DNA of 47,000 nucleotides from Lingula anatina (taxonomy: Eukaryota; Brachiopoda; Lingulata; Lingulida; Lingulidae), in contig NW_019775530.1 in NCBI RefSeq assembly GCF_001039355.2, positions 110,121 through 157,120 on the forward strand, read 5' to 3'. Below the pieces are notes generated by a model that searched no databases, had not been told where the DNA came from, and saw only the letters and a list, made by a program, of their open reading frames with translations. The translations under genes were made by a program, and so were the position numbers. This document shows, piece by piece, positions 1-10,579 of this stretch. Within the stretch, counting starts at the first letter, position 1. Every line of letters starts with the position of its first letter.

Positions 1-424
1 TTTACTTGGACTCAGGCGAAGGCAAAAAGTGGTCTTCAAAACGTTGGCTTACAAGACATTATTTTAAGTCCATGTATAGTAACGCCGGTCTGTAAAAACT
101 AGTGACCTACAGTGAATAAGTACATGAAAAAAAACAGGCCAGTGTTCAATTTTGGCTCTAGAATTCGGCACACGGATCTTTTTATTTTGATTTAAAATAA
201 TTTTATAAGTTAACATGCATGGCTTACGTAAGTAATATTTTGAGAGTTCAAACATTTATTTTATAAATGCAACCCCATGCATATTTCAAATTCAGGTCAC
301 CCCAACACAGTAAACATTTCCAAGAAGATACCTGCATTTGACTGATTTCATCTCTTTCAGAAACCAGAAACCCCATGCTTATATTTTGCAGTCAATCAAG
401 ATCATATATTATAACGTAACCACG
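1..424. other. Left flank, no gene seen
   Basis: AT-rich sequence before the first gene. I see no coding exon. The open frame that begins at 338 continues in frame into the signal-peptide ATG at 425, but the part before 425 does not look like protein. The 5' UTR and promoter of the first gene probably lie here; no clear core-promoter element can be fixed. Confidence 0.5.
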
Positions 425-3277
425 ATGAGATTTAATTACAAAAACTCTTTGAATACTTTCGTTGTAATATTCCTCTGCGCCCTTGCGTGCCCGTTACACG
501 TGGACGGCCATAGGGGATATTCCACTCACCAAGCGCCCTGGTTCCTCACACGCCATCTTAGCGGTGCCAGACGCAGTGGTCAGTGTAATGTCCAGCTGCC
601 TGACCCCGGGGTGTACCGACGCATCTTCTTATTCGCTATGGACGGAATATGGACATCGATAGAAAGGAACGCCAGCAGGTTTCTCCGGCATCATCGTTGT
701 GCAGGCAGAAAAGAGTGAGTATTGCTTGTCTAACTTTATTTTTGATAGGCCCCATTTAGAATAGGGACTAACTAGTCCGAGGGTCAAATATGGCTGACTC
801 CTTTGAACACTTCCCAATGAGATCTCTATTCGGTGTTTATTAGCGGTTCAGACGGCAAACTTTGTAGTCAGTCCCCTATTATGAATGGGGCCATAGAGAG
901 CTGCATGATGGCAAAGACACTCAAAACACGAAAGCATTCACAACCAGCTGATCCACGGACTACGTGTTACTAGTCCGTGAATCAAATATGCCCGACCAAT
1001 TTGAAAGTTTGCCGCGTGATCCCCTAATAGACACTGAACAGATTCCCCGCAGCGATTATTGTTGTATTGTGGTCTAGTGGCATCTTGCTGTATATACACA
1101 ATATATAATACATAAATTGGATTCAGATTAATGACCCTTCGGACCAATGAACCCTCAGAGTTTCGAAAGACAACTGCACAGGTAACTCTGTATTCTGTTT
1201 TCACATTGTTTTTCAGCAATCAGAGTGTGATAGACTTTGGCCGAGGCGCAGTACAGTATTTCAGTGACTACTTTGGAATAGATGTGTCCAGCGTAACGGA
1301 CTCTGATATAATCGATGGAAATGTTTCAATAGCGGGCGGAAAGATGTTCTTTCACCCCTTCCACATCAACCCCATAACGAAGTACAGGCTCATTTTAGGT
1401 AGGCAGAATCTTTTGAATTTCTTGTCATTGTCAGAGTCTGTTGAAATGTATGAATTCCATCACCAGCATGCCGTGTCATTAGAAAAAGCTGGTTGAGACC
1501 GTTTCCTGGAAGAAAGGAAACTCAGCAAGCACCCTAAAACTCTGCGCGCCGTAAGGCACAAGGTGACTGGAGGATAATCGGCGTCAGCGCCCTGACAATA
1601 AGGGTAATCGTAACAAATTGTAAAATCAATATTATTTCCTTTTTGATGTGTGTGCGTGTGTGTGTGTGTATGGAAGACCTACGTTTTCTTAGGCTGTATT
1701 TGATGACTACTTGTTCTGAATTATAAATTCAAAATTCTAAGCTAGTTTTTTTAGGCTGTGTGTATTACGGACACGGCTCGGCAGTCACAACACTGTAGGC
1801 CTAGATTCCGAACAACAATAGTCGAGGCACTTCACATCTTTTCATTTAAAACGAATTATCAGTACAAATACCTAAATTTCCCAAACTATTAACATTGGGT
1901 CCTTTGTTCCATTTTTTAGAGTCGGGACCACGTGGTTCTTTTTCGTACCGCAACGTGCCCGTCTCGGACGCCGGCTGGGTGATAGAGGTGACTGACACCG
2001 TCCATGTTGCCGGGACTGGGTTTTCTGGAACGCTTGACCGAACTAAAACACTTTTCTATGGGGAATACATGGTCCAGGTGGGTAAGATCTTTACAGTAAA
2101 ATTATTGTTATTTATTTTTAATGTTGACATTGTGACTGTGTGCATTATGGACGAAGTTGTACTTGTGCAGGATGGTTCATAAAAATCGACCTATTTTACT
2201 TTCCGTCTCAAATTTAAAATAGCTCGATTTTTATGGCCACCCTGTAAATGTTTAAATTTCAAATCTGGAATAGGCCTACAGCATTGAGGTTTTTAAGAAA
2301 TATTTATATTTAAAATGTATGTCAAGGTAATATATGTTTTTCGATCTCAATAAATATGGTGCATAAGGGATGTGACTAGAGGAATGACTCAGGTGAGTCA
2401 GTCGTGATCTATTGATTACCTCGCCCGTAACATAATGTTATTTGTGGGGATATCTTAGACAGCCTGACTCTCTGGAATGGTCTTAGTATGACTGTGAAAA
2501 GAATATTTTCCCCTAAACATCATCTAATGCTTGCAAAAATTGGGCAAAAAGCGGCTTAACATTTTGGAAAAATATTCAATTTTAAATGTCACTCCTTAAT
2601 TTAAAGGAGAAAATGTGATTCATTAAAATTTTAACATATTGTAAATACATGTATATCAAATCTTTATTTTTAATAATTTTAACAGATTTTGTTTACATGG
2701 AATATTGTTTGAACTGAATCATTGTGTTGTGAGGGGCAATGTGTCCCACATTACATTACTATTACAAAATACTGCAGTGTGGTAGTTGGGAAGTCACCGT
2801 CTCAACCCCTGCACATTCTAGATTTCGTCTTTCATGCTCCTGCACAAACAGCATTCATTGGTATCGTATTCAAATATAAAAATGAAAGACAGTAAACATA
2901 GCATTTTAGAAAAGAAAGAAATAAAAACGAATATTTTGCTCCGATTATTCGTAAAACCTATATATTACAAGAGGAAATCATGCAATGTTGATTTGAAGAT
3001 AAACCTCTGTATGCTAATAACATTGTTTCATAGAAACAATTGGTTGTTTATATTATCATTTCAGACACACCTAGAGAACCCAAGGGGTGCAACACTATTA
3101 TTCCCGTACAGACACGTGATGCCGTCCGTATTTGTCGACGGGCGCGTGTATTTGTTTAACAATATGTTAGTGCATACCAAGTTCGGCCAAGGACAGTCTC
3201 ACGGCATTATCAACATAGACACGACAACAGGCGCGATGAACGGCAGAGAGACTCTCACTTTTCCCGGTAGAGCCTGA
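425..3277 (+). CDS. Four-exon gene for an unrecognised, probably secreted protein (about 280 aa)
   Basis: Proposed exons are 425-714, 1217-1398, 1920-2077 and 3065-3277. The phases (2, 1, 0) join in one frame with GT-AG introns. The ATG at 425 was chosen because it is followed by a basic residue and a hydrophobic stretch (LNTFVVIFLCALACPLHVDG), a likely cleavable signal peptide. The mature part is rich in aromatic and beta-type sequence, for example YFSDYFGI and MFFHPFHINP in exon 2, WVIEVTDTVHVAGTGF in exon 3 and VFVDGRVYLFNNMLVHTKFG in exon 4. It has very few cysteines. N-glycosylation sequons include NAS, NQS and NVS. I recognise no family and assign no function. The stop at 3275-3277 could be bypassed if the GTAGAG at about 3267 is a donor to a later exon, but I see no such exon. 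Confidence 0.65.
748..892. mobile_element. MITE-like element with terminal inverted repeats, in intron 1 of the first gene
   Basis: The left end GGCCCCATTTAGAATAGGGA (748-767) is matched by the reverse complement of the right end at 865-892, over about 27 bp with few differences. A 3-bp ATA direct repeat flanks the element (745-747 and 893-895). No coding capacity. Internal sequence (TAGTCCG, GGTCAAATATGGC) is shared with segments at 955-1060, 3350-3430 and 12240-12430, so this is a dispersed family. Confidence 0.7.
955..1060. repeat. Second partial copy of the same repeat family
   Basis: This carries TAGTCCGTGAATCAAATATG, then a TTTGCCGCGTGATCCCCTAA block and ACTGAACAGATTCCCCGC. It aligns by eye with 12245-12335. 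It lies in intron 1 of the first gene, next to the complete element at 748-892. Confidence 0.5.
1646..1670. repeat. TG microsatellite
   Basis: A run of TG dinucleotides with one interruption (TGCG), in intron 2 of the first gene. Confidence 0.85.
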
Positions 3278-3344
3278 TTTTCAATGATTAGAGAACACGC
3301 ATATGGCTAAAATTACCATACTGGGAAGATTTGATTAACCTGTC

Positions 3345-3430
3345 TCTGGCTCCATTCAGAACAGGGGACTAACAGTTCCTTGGATCACTTTTAAGTGGGT
3401 CGCCATATTTGATCTGTTCTGAATGCATTC
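3345..3430. repeat. Short inverted-repeat element
   Basis: ATTCAGAACA (3354-3363) and its exact reverse complement TGTTCTGAAT (3415-3424) bracket a core with ACAGGGGACTAACAG and CGCCATATTTGATC. These are motifs of the MITE family at 748-892. It lies between the stop of the first gene and the 3' end of the hemerythrin gene. Confidence 0.55.
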
Positions 3431-3671
3431 TATCAATTATCACTGTGGTTTTAGACCCTATTCCCATAGACGCTCTCGGCCTAAAGACACCGACCCAACT
3501 TTGCGGAGATTCTCACTAAGTGCAATCAGAGCTGGGTCGATTCACGTAGACCGATGGCTTTTTAAAAGACAGTATTTTAAGGAAAAAAAATAATGAGTCT
3601 TTTATGTGAATGCGGTCTGGGATGTCACAGATAGGTAAATTAATGAAGGCGATCAGTTATAATGTTACAAT

Positions 3672-3677
3672 TTTATT
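3672..3677 (-). terminator. Candidate poly(A) signal of the hemerythrin gene
   Basis: AATAAA on the minus strand, about 320 nt downstream of the hemerythrin stop. This is a candidate only; no cleavage site can be confirmed from DNA. Confidence 0.4.
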
Positions 3678-3802
3678 GAATCAGGTTATAATTTTTATAA
3701 TCATTGATCACTGCCATAAATCGCTATTGCTTGAATATAAAGTTCAGATTATTACATGTAACTTATTGTTTTGCTCATGCAAGTCTATCAATATATTGCC
3801 TC

Positions 3803-3808
3803 AATAAA
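3803..3808 (+). terminator. Candidate poly(A) signal of the first gene
   Basis: AATAAA on the plus strand, about 525 nt downstream of the stop at 3277. If this and the minus-strand signal at 3672-3677 are both used, the 3' UTRs of the two convergent genes overlap by more than 100 nt. Confidence 0.4.
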
Positions 3809-3996
3809 GTGGGCACAAAATCAAAGTTGGCACTGATTGTTACAGACCATACACTAACAGGCGTTCATGCACATGTCTAAATTACAAATTTAATCAACAG
3901 ACTTTGAGAATGTTCTAAGCGTCTTTCGCCAGTTTACGTAAGCAATCGAAGCAGTCACGTAGCACAAGATGCTCTGGATTGTTCCATATTGGATTC

Positions 3997-5659
3997 CTAC
4001 AGCTTGCCTTTATACTTGAAGTCAACCCCCTTTATGTGGTTAACAAGCCTGAAACAAAACAAACATATGCTTTGAAAATTAATATATACATATACATTTT
4101 TTCAGATGTGTGCAAAAAATAAACGATGCGATAAATAAACAAGGCGAAAAATGAGGCAAGCTGTTCCAAAAATTAACAAAGAAATAAGATCTAAACTTAA
4201 AGATAGGTGAAGACAGTTATCCATAGATGTTATAATGTGTTGTTAGCCTCTTTGATCATCATTTCACAACACTTACCAATCTTTGGCAAAGTTGATGGTT
4301 GCATCGTCCAAGGGACATGAAAGAGACTTCAGTTTGGCCAGGAATTCGTCGTGACACTTTTTGTGTTGAGGAAAGTCCTCCCAGTTGGCCTTAGACATCA
4401 TTCCCTGCGGAAATAGAAAGCTGGTTACTCGGTAACATATACAAAACATTTCAAGTTGTTTGTTTAGCCTCGTGTTTTCAGTCGGGCCAATAGAACGCCT
4501 CTCGTCTTCCAAGAGTGGTTTAGCTCGTTTTTGACTAATTGTATCGTTTTGCTGAAGTTTTTTTTTTTTTAATTTTAACGGCAAAAGCAGTCTTTTTACG
4601 TATGTCTAATACTATAGACCAATATCGCAAAGTTGGCTTTACTTAGACGGCTATACAATTTTAGCAGTCTAAGGGCGCATTCAGATTCATATATCGTACT
4701 AGATGGGTCTGTCCAACTCGCTAAAGTGCAATCAGCACACAATAGTTAATAGCCCACTAGCTGCCTGAGAAGGCGTGTCATACATTTAAGCTGATTGCAC
4801 CAAGTGAGAGTCCCCCGTTGAATTAGACCGATCCAGCTTCTGAGATGGGTTTATTCGTATGCTCCCTAAGCTTAGCCCAAGAACTTTTCTGAAGCAGGAC
4901 AAGGTCCAGTTGAACCCAACTTGACTGAAAACATGACTTTATCAATTAGGCAAACAGACGGATAGATGAGAAACAAAAGAAACAACAGCAACAAGACAAG
5001 ACTAGGAAAAATGAAAAGTAGAAAGAAGAAATAGAAGAAAAAGAAGAAAAAGAAACGATAGAGGCAATAAGTTCATTACGAAGTATGTGTCTGACAAACG
5101 CACCTCTTCATCGTCGAAATGATTTGCTGTAACTTTCACCAGGGCGTTCAGCTTGTCGCTGTTTCCTCTGTCTCCGGCGCAGTCAAATATTCCCTTGAAT
5201 ATCCCCTTGTGTTCCTCGTCCAAGTTTTCATACTGAAAACATCCAGAAAGTGAAGTGCAATAGTCGAGACGGGCAGGAGAAGAAAACCCCTTTTTAATAA
5301 CCTGGCATTGTGGGGCCCATTTAATTGGGAACAATTTTTTATCAATGTTACTTCTGCAAGCAACAAATGTGAATTTATCATTTTCGACACATGCAATTTT
5401 AAACCGTTTTGATATTTTTATTTATTTTCATTACTCTTTTTTTCCGCACCAACGAAGTTTAAATCTCATACAGTATATTCTGTCACTATACTTATACTAT
5501 ACTATAACGTGCTTATATACTATAACGTGCTTAATTATAAACTGTTGAGATTCAAAGGGAATGTTCAAGTCGGACATTCTAACAATACCAGACCCTTATA
5601 CTCACAAAAACTCGAAAACTCTCGTCCCAGCAAAAAGGTTCTGGAATTTCAAACCCCAT
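3997..5659 (-). CDS. Hemerythrin (non-haem di-iron oxygen carrier)
   Basis: Exons in transcript order are 5659-5606, 5232-5104, 4404-4277 and 4048-3997. They total 363 nt, giving 120 residues, a normal myohaemerythrin/haemerythrin length. The start gives MGFEIPEPFCWDESF, the typical N-terminal loop. All seven iron ligands of the four-helix bundle are in place: His26 (in DEEHKGIF), His56 and Glu60 (ANHFDDEE), His75 and His79 (QHKKCHDEF), His108 and Asp113 (VNHIKGVDFKYKGKL, which ends the protein). The expected role is reversible O2 binding in blood cells or muscle. Introns fall after residues 18 and 61 and inside codon 104. The protein looks intact. No second haemerythrin copy is seen in the window. 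Confidence 0.95.
4670..4880. repeat. Dispersed non-coding repeat, copy 1
   Basis: Contains a GCGCATTCAGATTCATATAT start, TCGTACTAGAT, TGCAATCAGC and CTAGCTGCCTGAGAAGG, in the same order as related blocks at 46826-47000 and in the interrupted copy at 31708-32065. It lies in intron 2 of the hemerythrin gene. The boundaries are approximate and by eye. Confidence 0.5.
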
Positions 5660-5738
5660 GACGAACAGGAAATTTACTGGCGATCTGAACGCTTAGAAAC
5701 CGGCGAAACGAAATGAAGCCGACAAGTAAGCCTCCTTT

Positions 5739-5747
5739 CTTTATATA
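5739..5747 (-). promoter_or_regulatory. TATA box of the hemerythrin gene
   Basis: TATATAAAG on the minus strand, about 80 nt upstream of the hemerythrin ATG, a suitable position for a core promoter with a short 5' UTR. This is inferred from position and consensus only. Confidence 0.6.
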
Positions 5748-5749
5748 GC

Positions 5750-7704
5750 CGCCCGACCGTTTAAGAAAAAAGTACTCCAAATGACTTCTCGATCAAAATC
5801 GAGACGTGACAACAAAACGATGTAGATTTTGAGTGGATTGTTGAATCATTAAAGCGTGCTGCTCATTAATTAGAATCAATCACACTTTATGAGCATGCCT
5901 GCGCGGATGAATACCTGCGTCTCGGGCTGCTAAGGGAGGGTAGGACGCATTTCCAGGGACCAAAGGGGGGGGGGGGGAGGCACCTGTTGAAGAGCTGCAA
6001 TATGCGGACAAACGGGTGATTTGTATCTCTTGTGGCATTCATTTAGTCGCTGATTGAAGGAAAATTTAGAGGCTTCTGATGGATAGAGAGAAAAGAGAAT
6101 AGTAACACTGAATAAAGATTTAAAAAAAAAACTTTTTTAAAAAATTTCGGGGATGGGATGGATGGGGGGGACAGTTGCCCCACCCCACCACACGGCTTAC
6201 GGTCCTGGTTCCCGAGAGTCACGTTTATTTGAAAAAAATTAATTCTTGTAAAATGGGAGTAGTTGACTACATACGTATATACGTTACAACCCCTTCCTAT
6301 GACGAAAAAAGTGACTGTACATACCTTGGACAAGCGTACTAAAGGCTCATTATTTCTTTACCATTAAGTATTCTAAGAACCTGTCTTTTGAAAGACCGGT
6401 GAAAAAGTAACACTTTATATCCAACTTACTAATATATAATAATGTACTTTATGCCATTAGTGTGTACAGTGTATGACCAAGGGATCTGCTGATAAAAAAT
6501 CTCTGCTAATTTATCACAAGCTTTAACTGTATTAATGAGTTGTTTTGAAAATAAGTTTTCTTAATTGGATTTTACGATACGTTTCTCTTACATTCCCCGT
6601 TGCTCTTAACATTGCTTGCAATTCCCATTATAATGCCGTTGTTACCCAGTTTAAAGGTATGCAAAGGCGCTCAAGGCAGATAAAATGCCTCGGCCTACTT
6701 GTTTGCACTCTTTATACTATTAGATATATAGTTGTGATGACTTAAAAGAGCTATAAAGATTTGTCTATGAGAGAAAAAGTAAAATATATGGTCCGTGACA
6801 GAGGGAAAAACAAAAAAGCTTTTTAGTGATACTAAAGGTTCAAAGAATTCACGAAAAATTCAATTTCTGAATGCTACATTTGGTCCAATTGGATCAAATG
6901 GACCCAGGTACACTTTGAGCAAATTGTATTGAGAAATGAGTAGACGAATTATCTTCTTTAAAATAGACCCAAAACCGTTCCTGATTTTATTTTTACGATG
7001 ATAGATTAAACTCCAAACTTTGAGCTCTTTCTGAATTTTGTCACGTGATCCCCGGCCCGCCCACTCCAGGTTCAAGTCTCTCCCGCCCCATTAAGTTATG
7101 ATATCTGATAAATTGTAGTGTTTCTAGTTACTGACAGATGAATCAGACAGTAAACCAGGGACGGGCAAAATCTCCTGACAATTTTCTTATCTGGTGCACC
7201 TGCACTATAGTTAACTGCCCATGTAGTCGATCTGTTCAATTTCACTGCGTATCTATTATTCATAAAAAGACGCTATAAATGGAGAAAAGAAATCTCGCCA
7301 TCATCTGTTAATACGAGTAGCGCGATGTCAACAGCATTTTGCCACACCGGCCAGGTGGCTACATCGAAACATTTGAACATTTTCGATATTTTTCTTAAAA
7401 GAACTGAATGAGGGACCTTGGGCTGTCAATAAGGAAAAAATGATGATTCGGTTCTGGAAAGCTTAGACTTTGGATTCCTCGTTTACCTATCATAAATTTT
7501 TGGGATTGATCTGGTTGGCAAAAATAGGTCTAAAGAAGAAAGATAGGCAAATATAACAGAAAAAAAGAAATGTTAAAACGCGTGATTATGCAAAACCCAG
7601 TCAATTGAGCTACTGAAATCGGGAATAAGCACCTAATGCAAAGTAGAATTTAGCCAAAGCCACTTATTATTCTTTTCTGCTCTCTTAAGCGATATCAAAC
7701 ACAA

Positions 7705-7773
<69 letters not shown>

Positions 7774-8455
7774 CAATTTTCTTTGCGTCAGATAGGAAAT
7801 TGATGTGAACGGTTGCAAGAATAGGGAAAAATCATTCGAAGTCTGTGAAAGAGACCGAGGACTTCGTACGCAGGTACGAGTTCAGCGTTACGTCCTTATT
7901 TAAAAAAAAAGCGCATTCCCAAATGGTATGTCGTCGTAGGTTGCCATGCTTGGGTATCCCGGTACTTCAAATGTGCTTAAGGAACGGACGTTTTTAATCT
8001 AATTATGCCACTCAAAAATGTTTGCCGACTGTGGTTTGTGCAAAATTAATTAACACCAAAGTGGTGTTTGCCGACAATCACATTAATTTAGTTTATTCAA
8101 CGAGTTCAATTAATAATTTACACCTAATGATAGGGTAGCGTGTTTACAAATACTAGTAGTTGAACGTGTCACCTTCAATAAGCTCATTAGGGCTTTATCT
8201 TCAGTCACATTTTTTCCATCTGTTTAAGAATTTGCACACACACAATTTGAACGGATCGAAAAAATTGCAAGTCATTTTAATGTAATCGCCCGCTTAAATT
8301 ACCTTTATCTTTCTTTAAACTTCATCTTCTATCTTGCTAAAATATCTATCATCTATCACGCAACATGAAGTATGATACATGTACCAGGCGAAGATACGAG
8401 AAGAAAGGATTTTAGATATGGAAACGAAATTGCCATGCTTTGTTTCTTTGCTCTT
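5750..8455. other. Intergenic region without recognisable genes
   Basis: AT-rich spacer between the hemerythrin promoter and the sulfotransferase 3' end. It has a G13 run at 5965-5977, an AT-rich stretch, and the TA microsatellite at 7709-7770. The open frames here are short or come from simple repeats, and none shows splice-site-bounded protein-like sequence. Confidence 0.5.
7709..7770. repeat. Long AT microsatellite
   Basis: About 30 uninterrupted AT dinucleotides. It encodes only an artefactual Ile-Tyr repeat in one frame. Confidence 0.95.
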
Positions 8456-8459
8456 CAGG

Positions 8460-8747
8460 CAGTGGCAGATTTAGAGGGGGGGGGGGGGGGGTCAGGGGGG
8501 TCCTGACCCCCATTCGATTTCTGGTGCCCTCTTGAAATTAGAATTTTGACTAGCTGAATCATAGTTCTAAACCGAACCAAATGGCACCGTTCGCCCAATA
8601 AAATACCAATATTTTTCGGGGCCCTTCAGCGGGCCCCGAACCCACGCCAAGTGTGTGTGTGTGTGTGAGTGTGGTGGGGAGGGTGGGGGTGGGGGTCGGC
8701 TTCGCATCCGCCCCCCCCCCCTTCAATTAATCCTGGATCCGCCACTG
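8460..8747. mobile_element. MITE-like element with degenerate hAT-style ends
   Basis: The left end CAGTGGCAGATTTAGAGG and the right end CCTGGATCCGCCACTG are imperfect inverted repeats of the CAGNGGCGGATCCAG kind typical of hAT-derived elements. A 6-bp TTCAGG direct repeat flanks both ends. The inside holds G16 (8476-8491), a TG run near 8651-8668 and C11 (8711-8721), but no open frame. Confidence 0.6.
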
Positions 8748-8822
8748 TTCAGGGATAACTGAAGTGGGAAATCGTGAGCACAGGCGTTGAGTAGAATAAA
8801 GAAAAGCTGGTTTACAGCTAAA

Positions 8823-8828
8823 TTTATT
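8823..8828 (-). terminator. Candidate poly(A) signal of the sulfotransferase gene
   Basis: AATAAA on the minus strand, about 350 nt beyond the stop codon at 9177-9179. Position is plausible; not proven. Confidence 0.4.
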
Positions 8829-9176
8829 GTCATTTACTGTGATTCTTAAAGTTTGGAGAACATATGACGCAACATACACAGGCTTGTCATTCTGAAGACC
8901 TTGTTCGCTATTTTAATAAATTTGTACAGATTATTGGGTTTCGTCTTGTTTTTTGTTGAAAATAATTCATATACCTTAATTATATTTGGCCTGGTACATA
9001 ATTTTCTTGGGATGAGTAAATTGGTGATTTTACGAGTTCGTACGCTAAAAACAAGATGAGGCGTGTTAATCTGATTGAATTCAGTCATTGCGGAGTTGGC
9101 TCGATCTACGTACATGTCGCTTCGCTGAGAATGGGTCCTTACATGCACATCCAATTATCAAAATCCCCTTCGGTGC

Positions 9177-10537
9177 TCAGCCGTCATAATTCTCTACTTT
9201 ATACTTTTTTAGAAGATCGTTTACCAGCTTCTCGTCTCTTTGGAGCTTTTTAATCTTGTCCGGGGAAAATCGGTTCATACTATAGTTCTGTGATTTCTTT
9301 TCAACGGATTTGGATGACGTCTTTCTGTGGAAGCAACCTTCACTGTCGTTCATAATTTCCTGGAATCTGTTGTCGGAAATGTTTACATCCAGGAACTCGT
9401 AGAGACGCCGTAGTTCCCCCGAAAGGTCATTTTTCAGATTCTCGTAGCGAAGAAGGTAAGTTTTCGTGTGAGGTTTTGGAGTGCAGGTTGTATTCTGAGT
9501 CAGGTGAGACGCATAGATGTTTTTCCATTGGTCCAATTTATCGCCGTCCAGAAATTTTTGCCATACTGAAACAGAAATTAAAGACACCGTTATGAGTTCT
9601 ACTAGCAATTGTAAATCTCCCACCCCGGGGAGAGGGAGGGATCATGGGATGTCTGTGCAAAGTGGAATTTGGCAATTCAGAACTTCAATATATTGGGGTT
9701 ACTAAACCATTTTTTCTATAAACATATCTCCTGGGAGGGCTACTTCATTATTTATCCAGTCAGATCATCTACTATCATTTAACACCCTCTCTTTATATCT
9801 TTAATATCATTCCGTGAACGCTATTTGAAAATATGGCATTACAGTTAAGCCAGCACGTCTGACATTGCTGCTTAAATATTGAAATCACTGATATTATTGC
9901 TAATATTGATATATGCATTACATCTAGAATCAGTGGACCAGTCGGTGACTTCACTGCGTCGACCAACTCGTTTGTGGTTAAAGTTAGCAACAAGCGCATC
10001 AAGCGGATTTCGCACGAGCAGGATGATCTTCTCAATCCCAGGATGGTCACACAGTTCGATCATGTGGTGGCATTTTCGTAAAGCCAGAAGATCCATGTAT
10101 CTTTTATTAAACCCTTCTGGTTGTACTTTGGAGTTGCATTGGTAACCTGGAAATATGATGTGAAATGATTTTTGTTACGTTTCTGCAGTAGGGTTCATGA
10201 GTAAGTTTCCGTTGTATTCCGTTTTATAACGTTTAAAATATTTTAGTACCTATTTTGTGATTAGAAGGAGGTGGGCAAACAAAGGACAAGCATAACAATT
10301 CCGTCAAATCTTAAAGGGAATAACACAAAAGTTTAGTCGACTAACACAACAGCTTAGACGAGTGAACCCCATGACGCCGGTATCTGTGGTCCATCTCGTG
10401 CGCGACGAGCCGCTCCTGGATCCAGTATAGTTATTAACGAAGGCGTTTGGGTATTAGTTTTTCATGCTCTTATACAATGTCGATTATTGAATGCTAAGTT
10501 TAGATACTAGCCCATGGTGCAGGTAAAAAGAGTTAAT

Positions 10538-10579
<42 letters not shown>

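Noticed and set aside
4273-4400. Reading the third hemerythrin exon as part of a longer 103-codon protein from 4584
   Set aside because: The upstream half is intron sequence, and the acceptor at 4405-4406 restores the hemerythrin frame exactly.
7020-7090. GGTTCAAGTCT at about 7069, which matches a tRNA/SINE B box
   Set aside because: No A box at the right distance and no cloverleaf could be drawn.
7633-7818. Minus-strand open frame with an Ile-Tyr repeat
   Set aside because: It is the translation of the AT microsatellite at 7709-7770.
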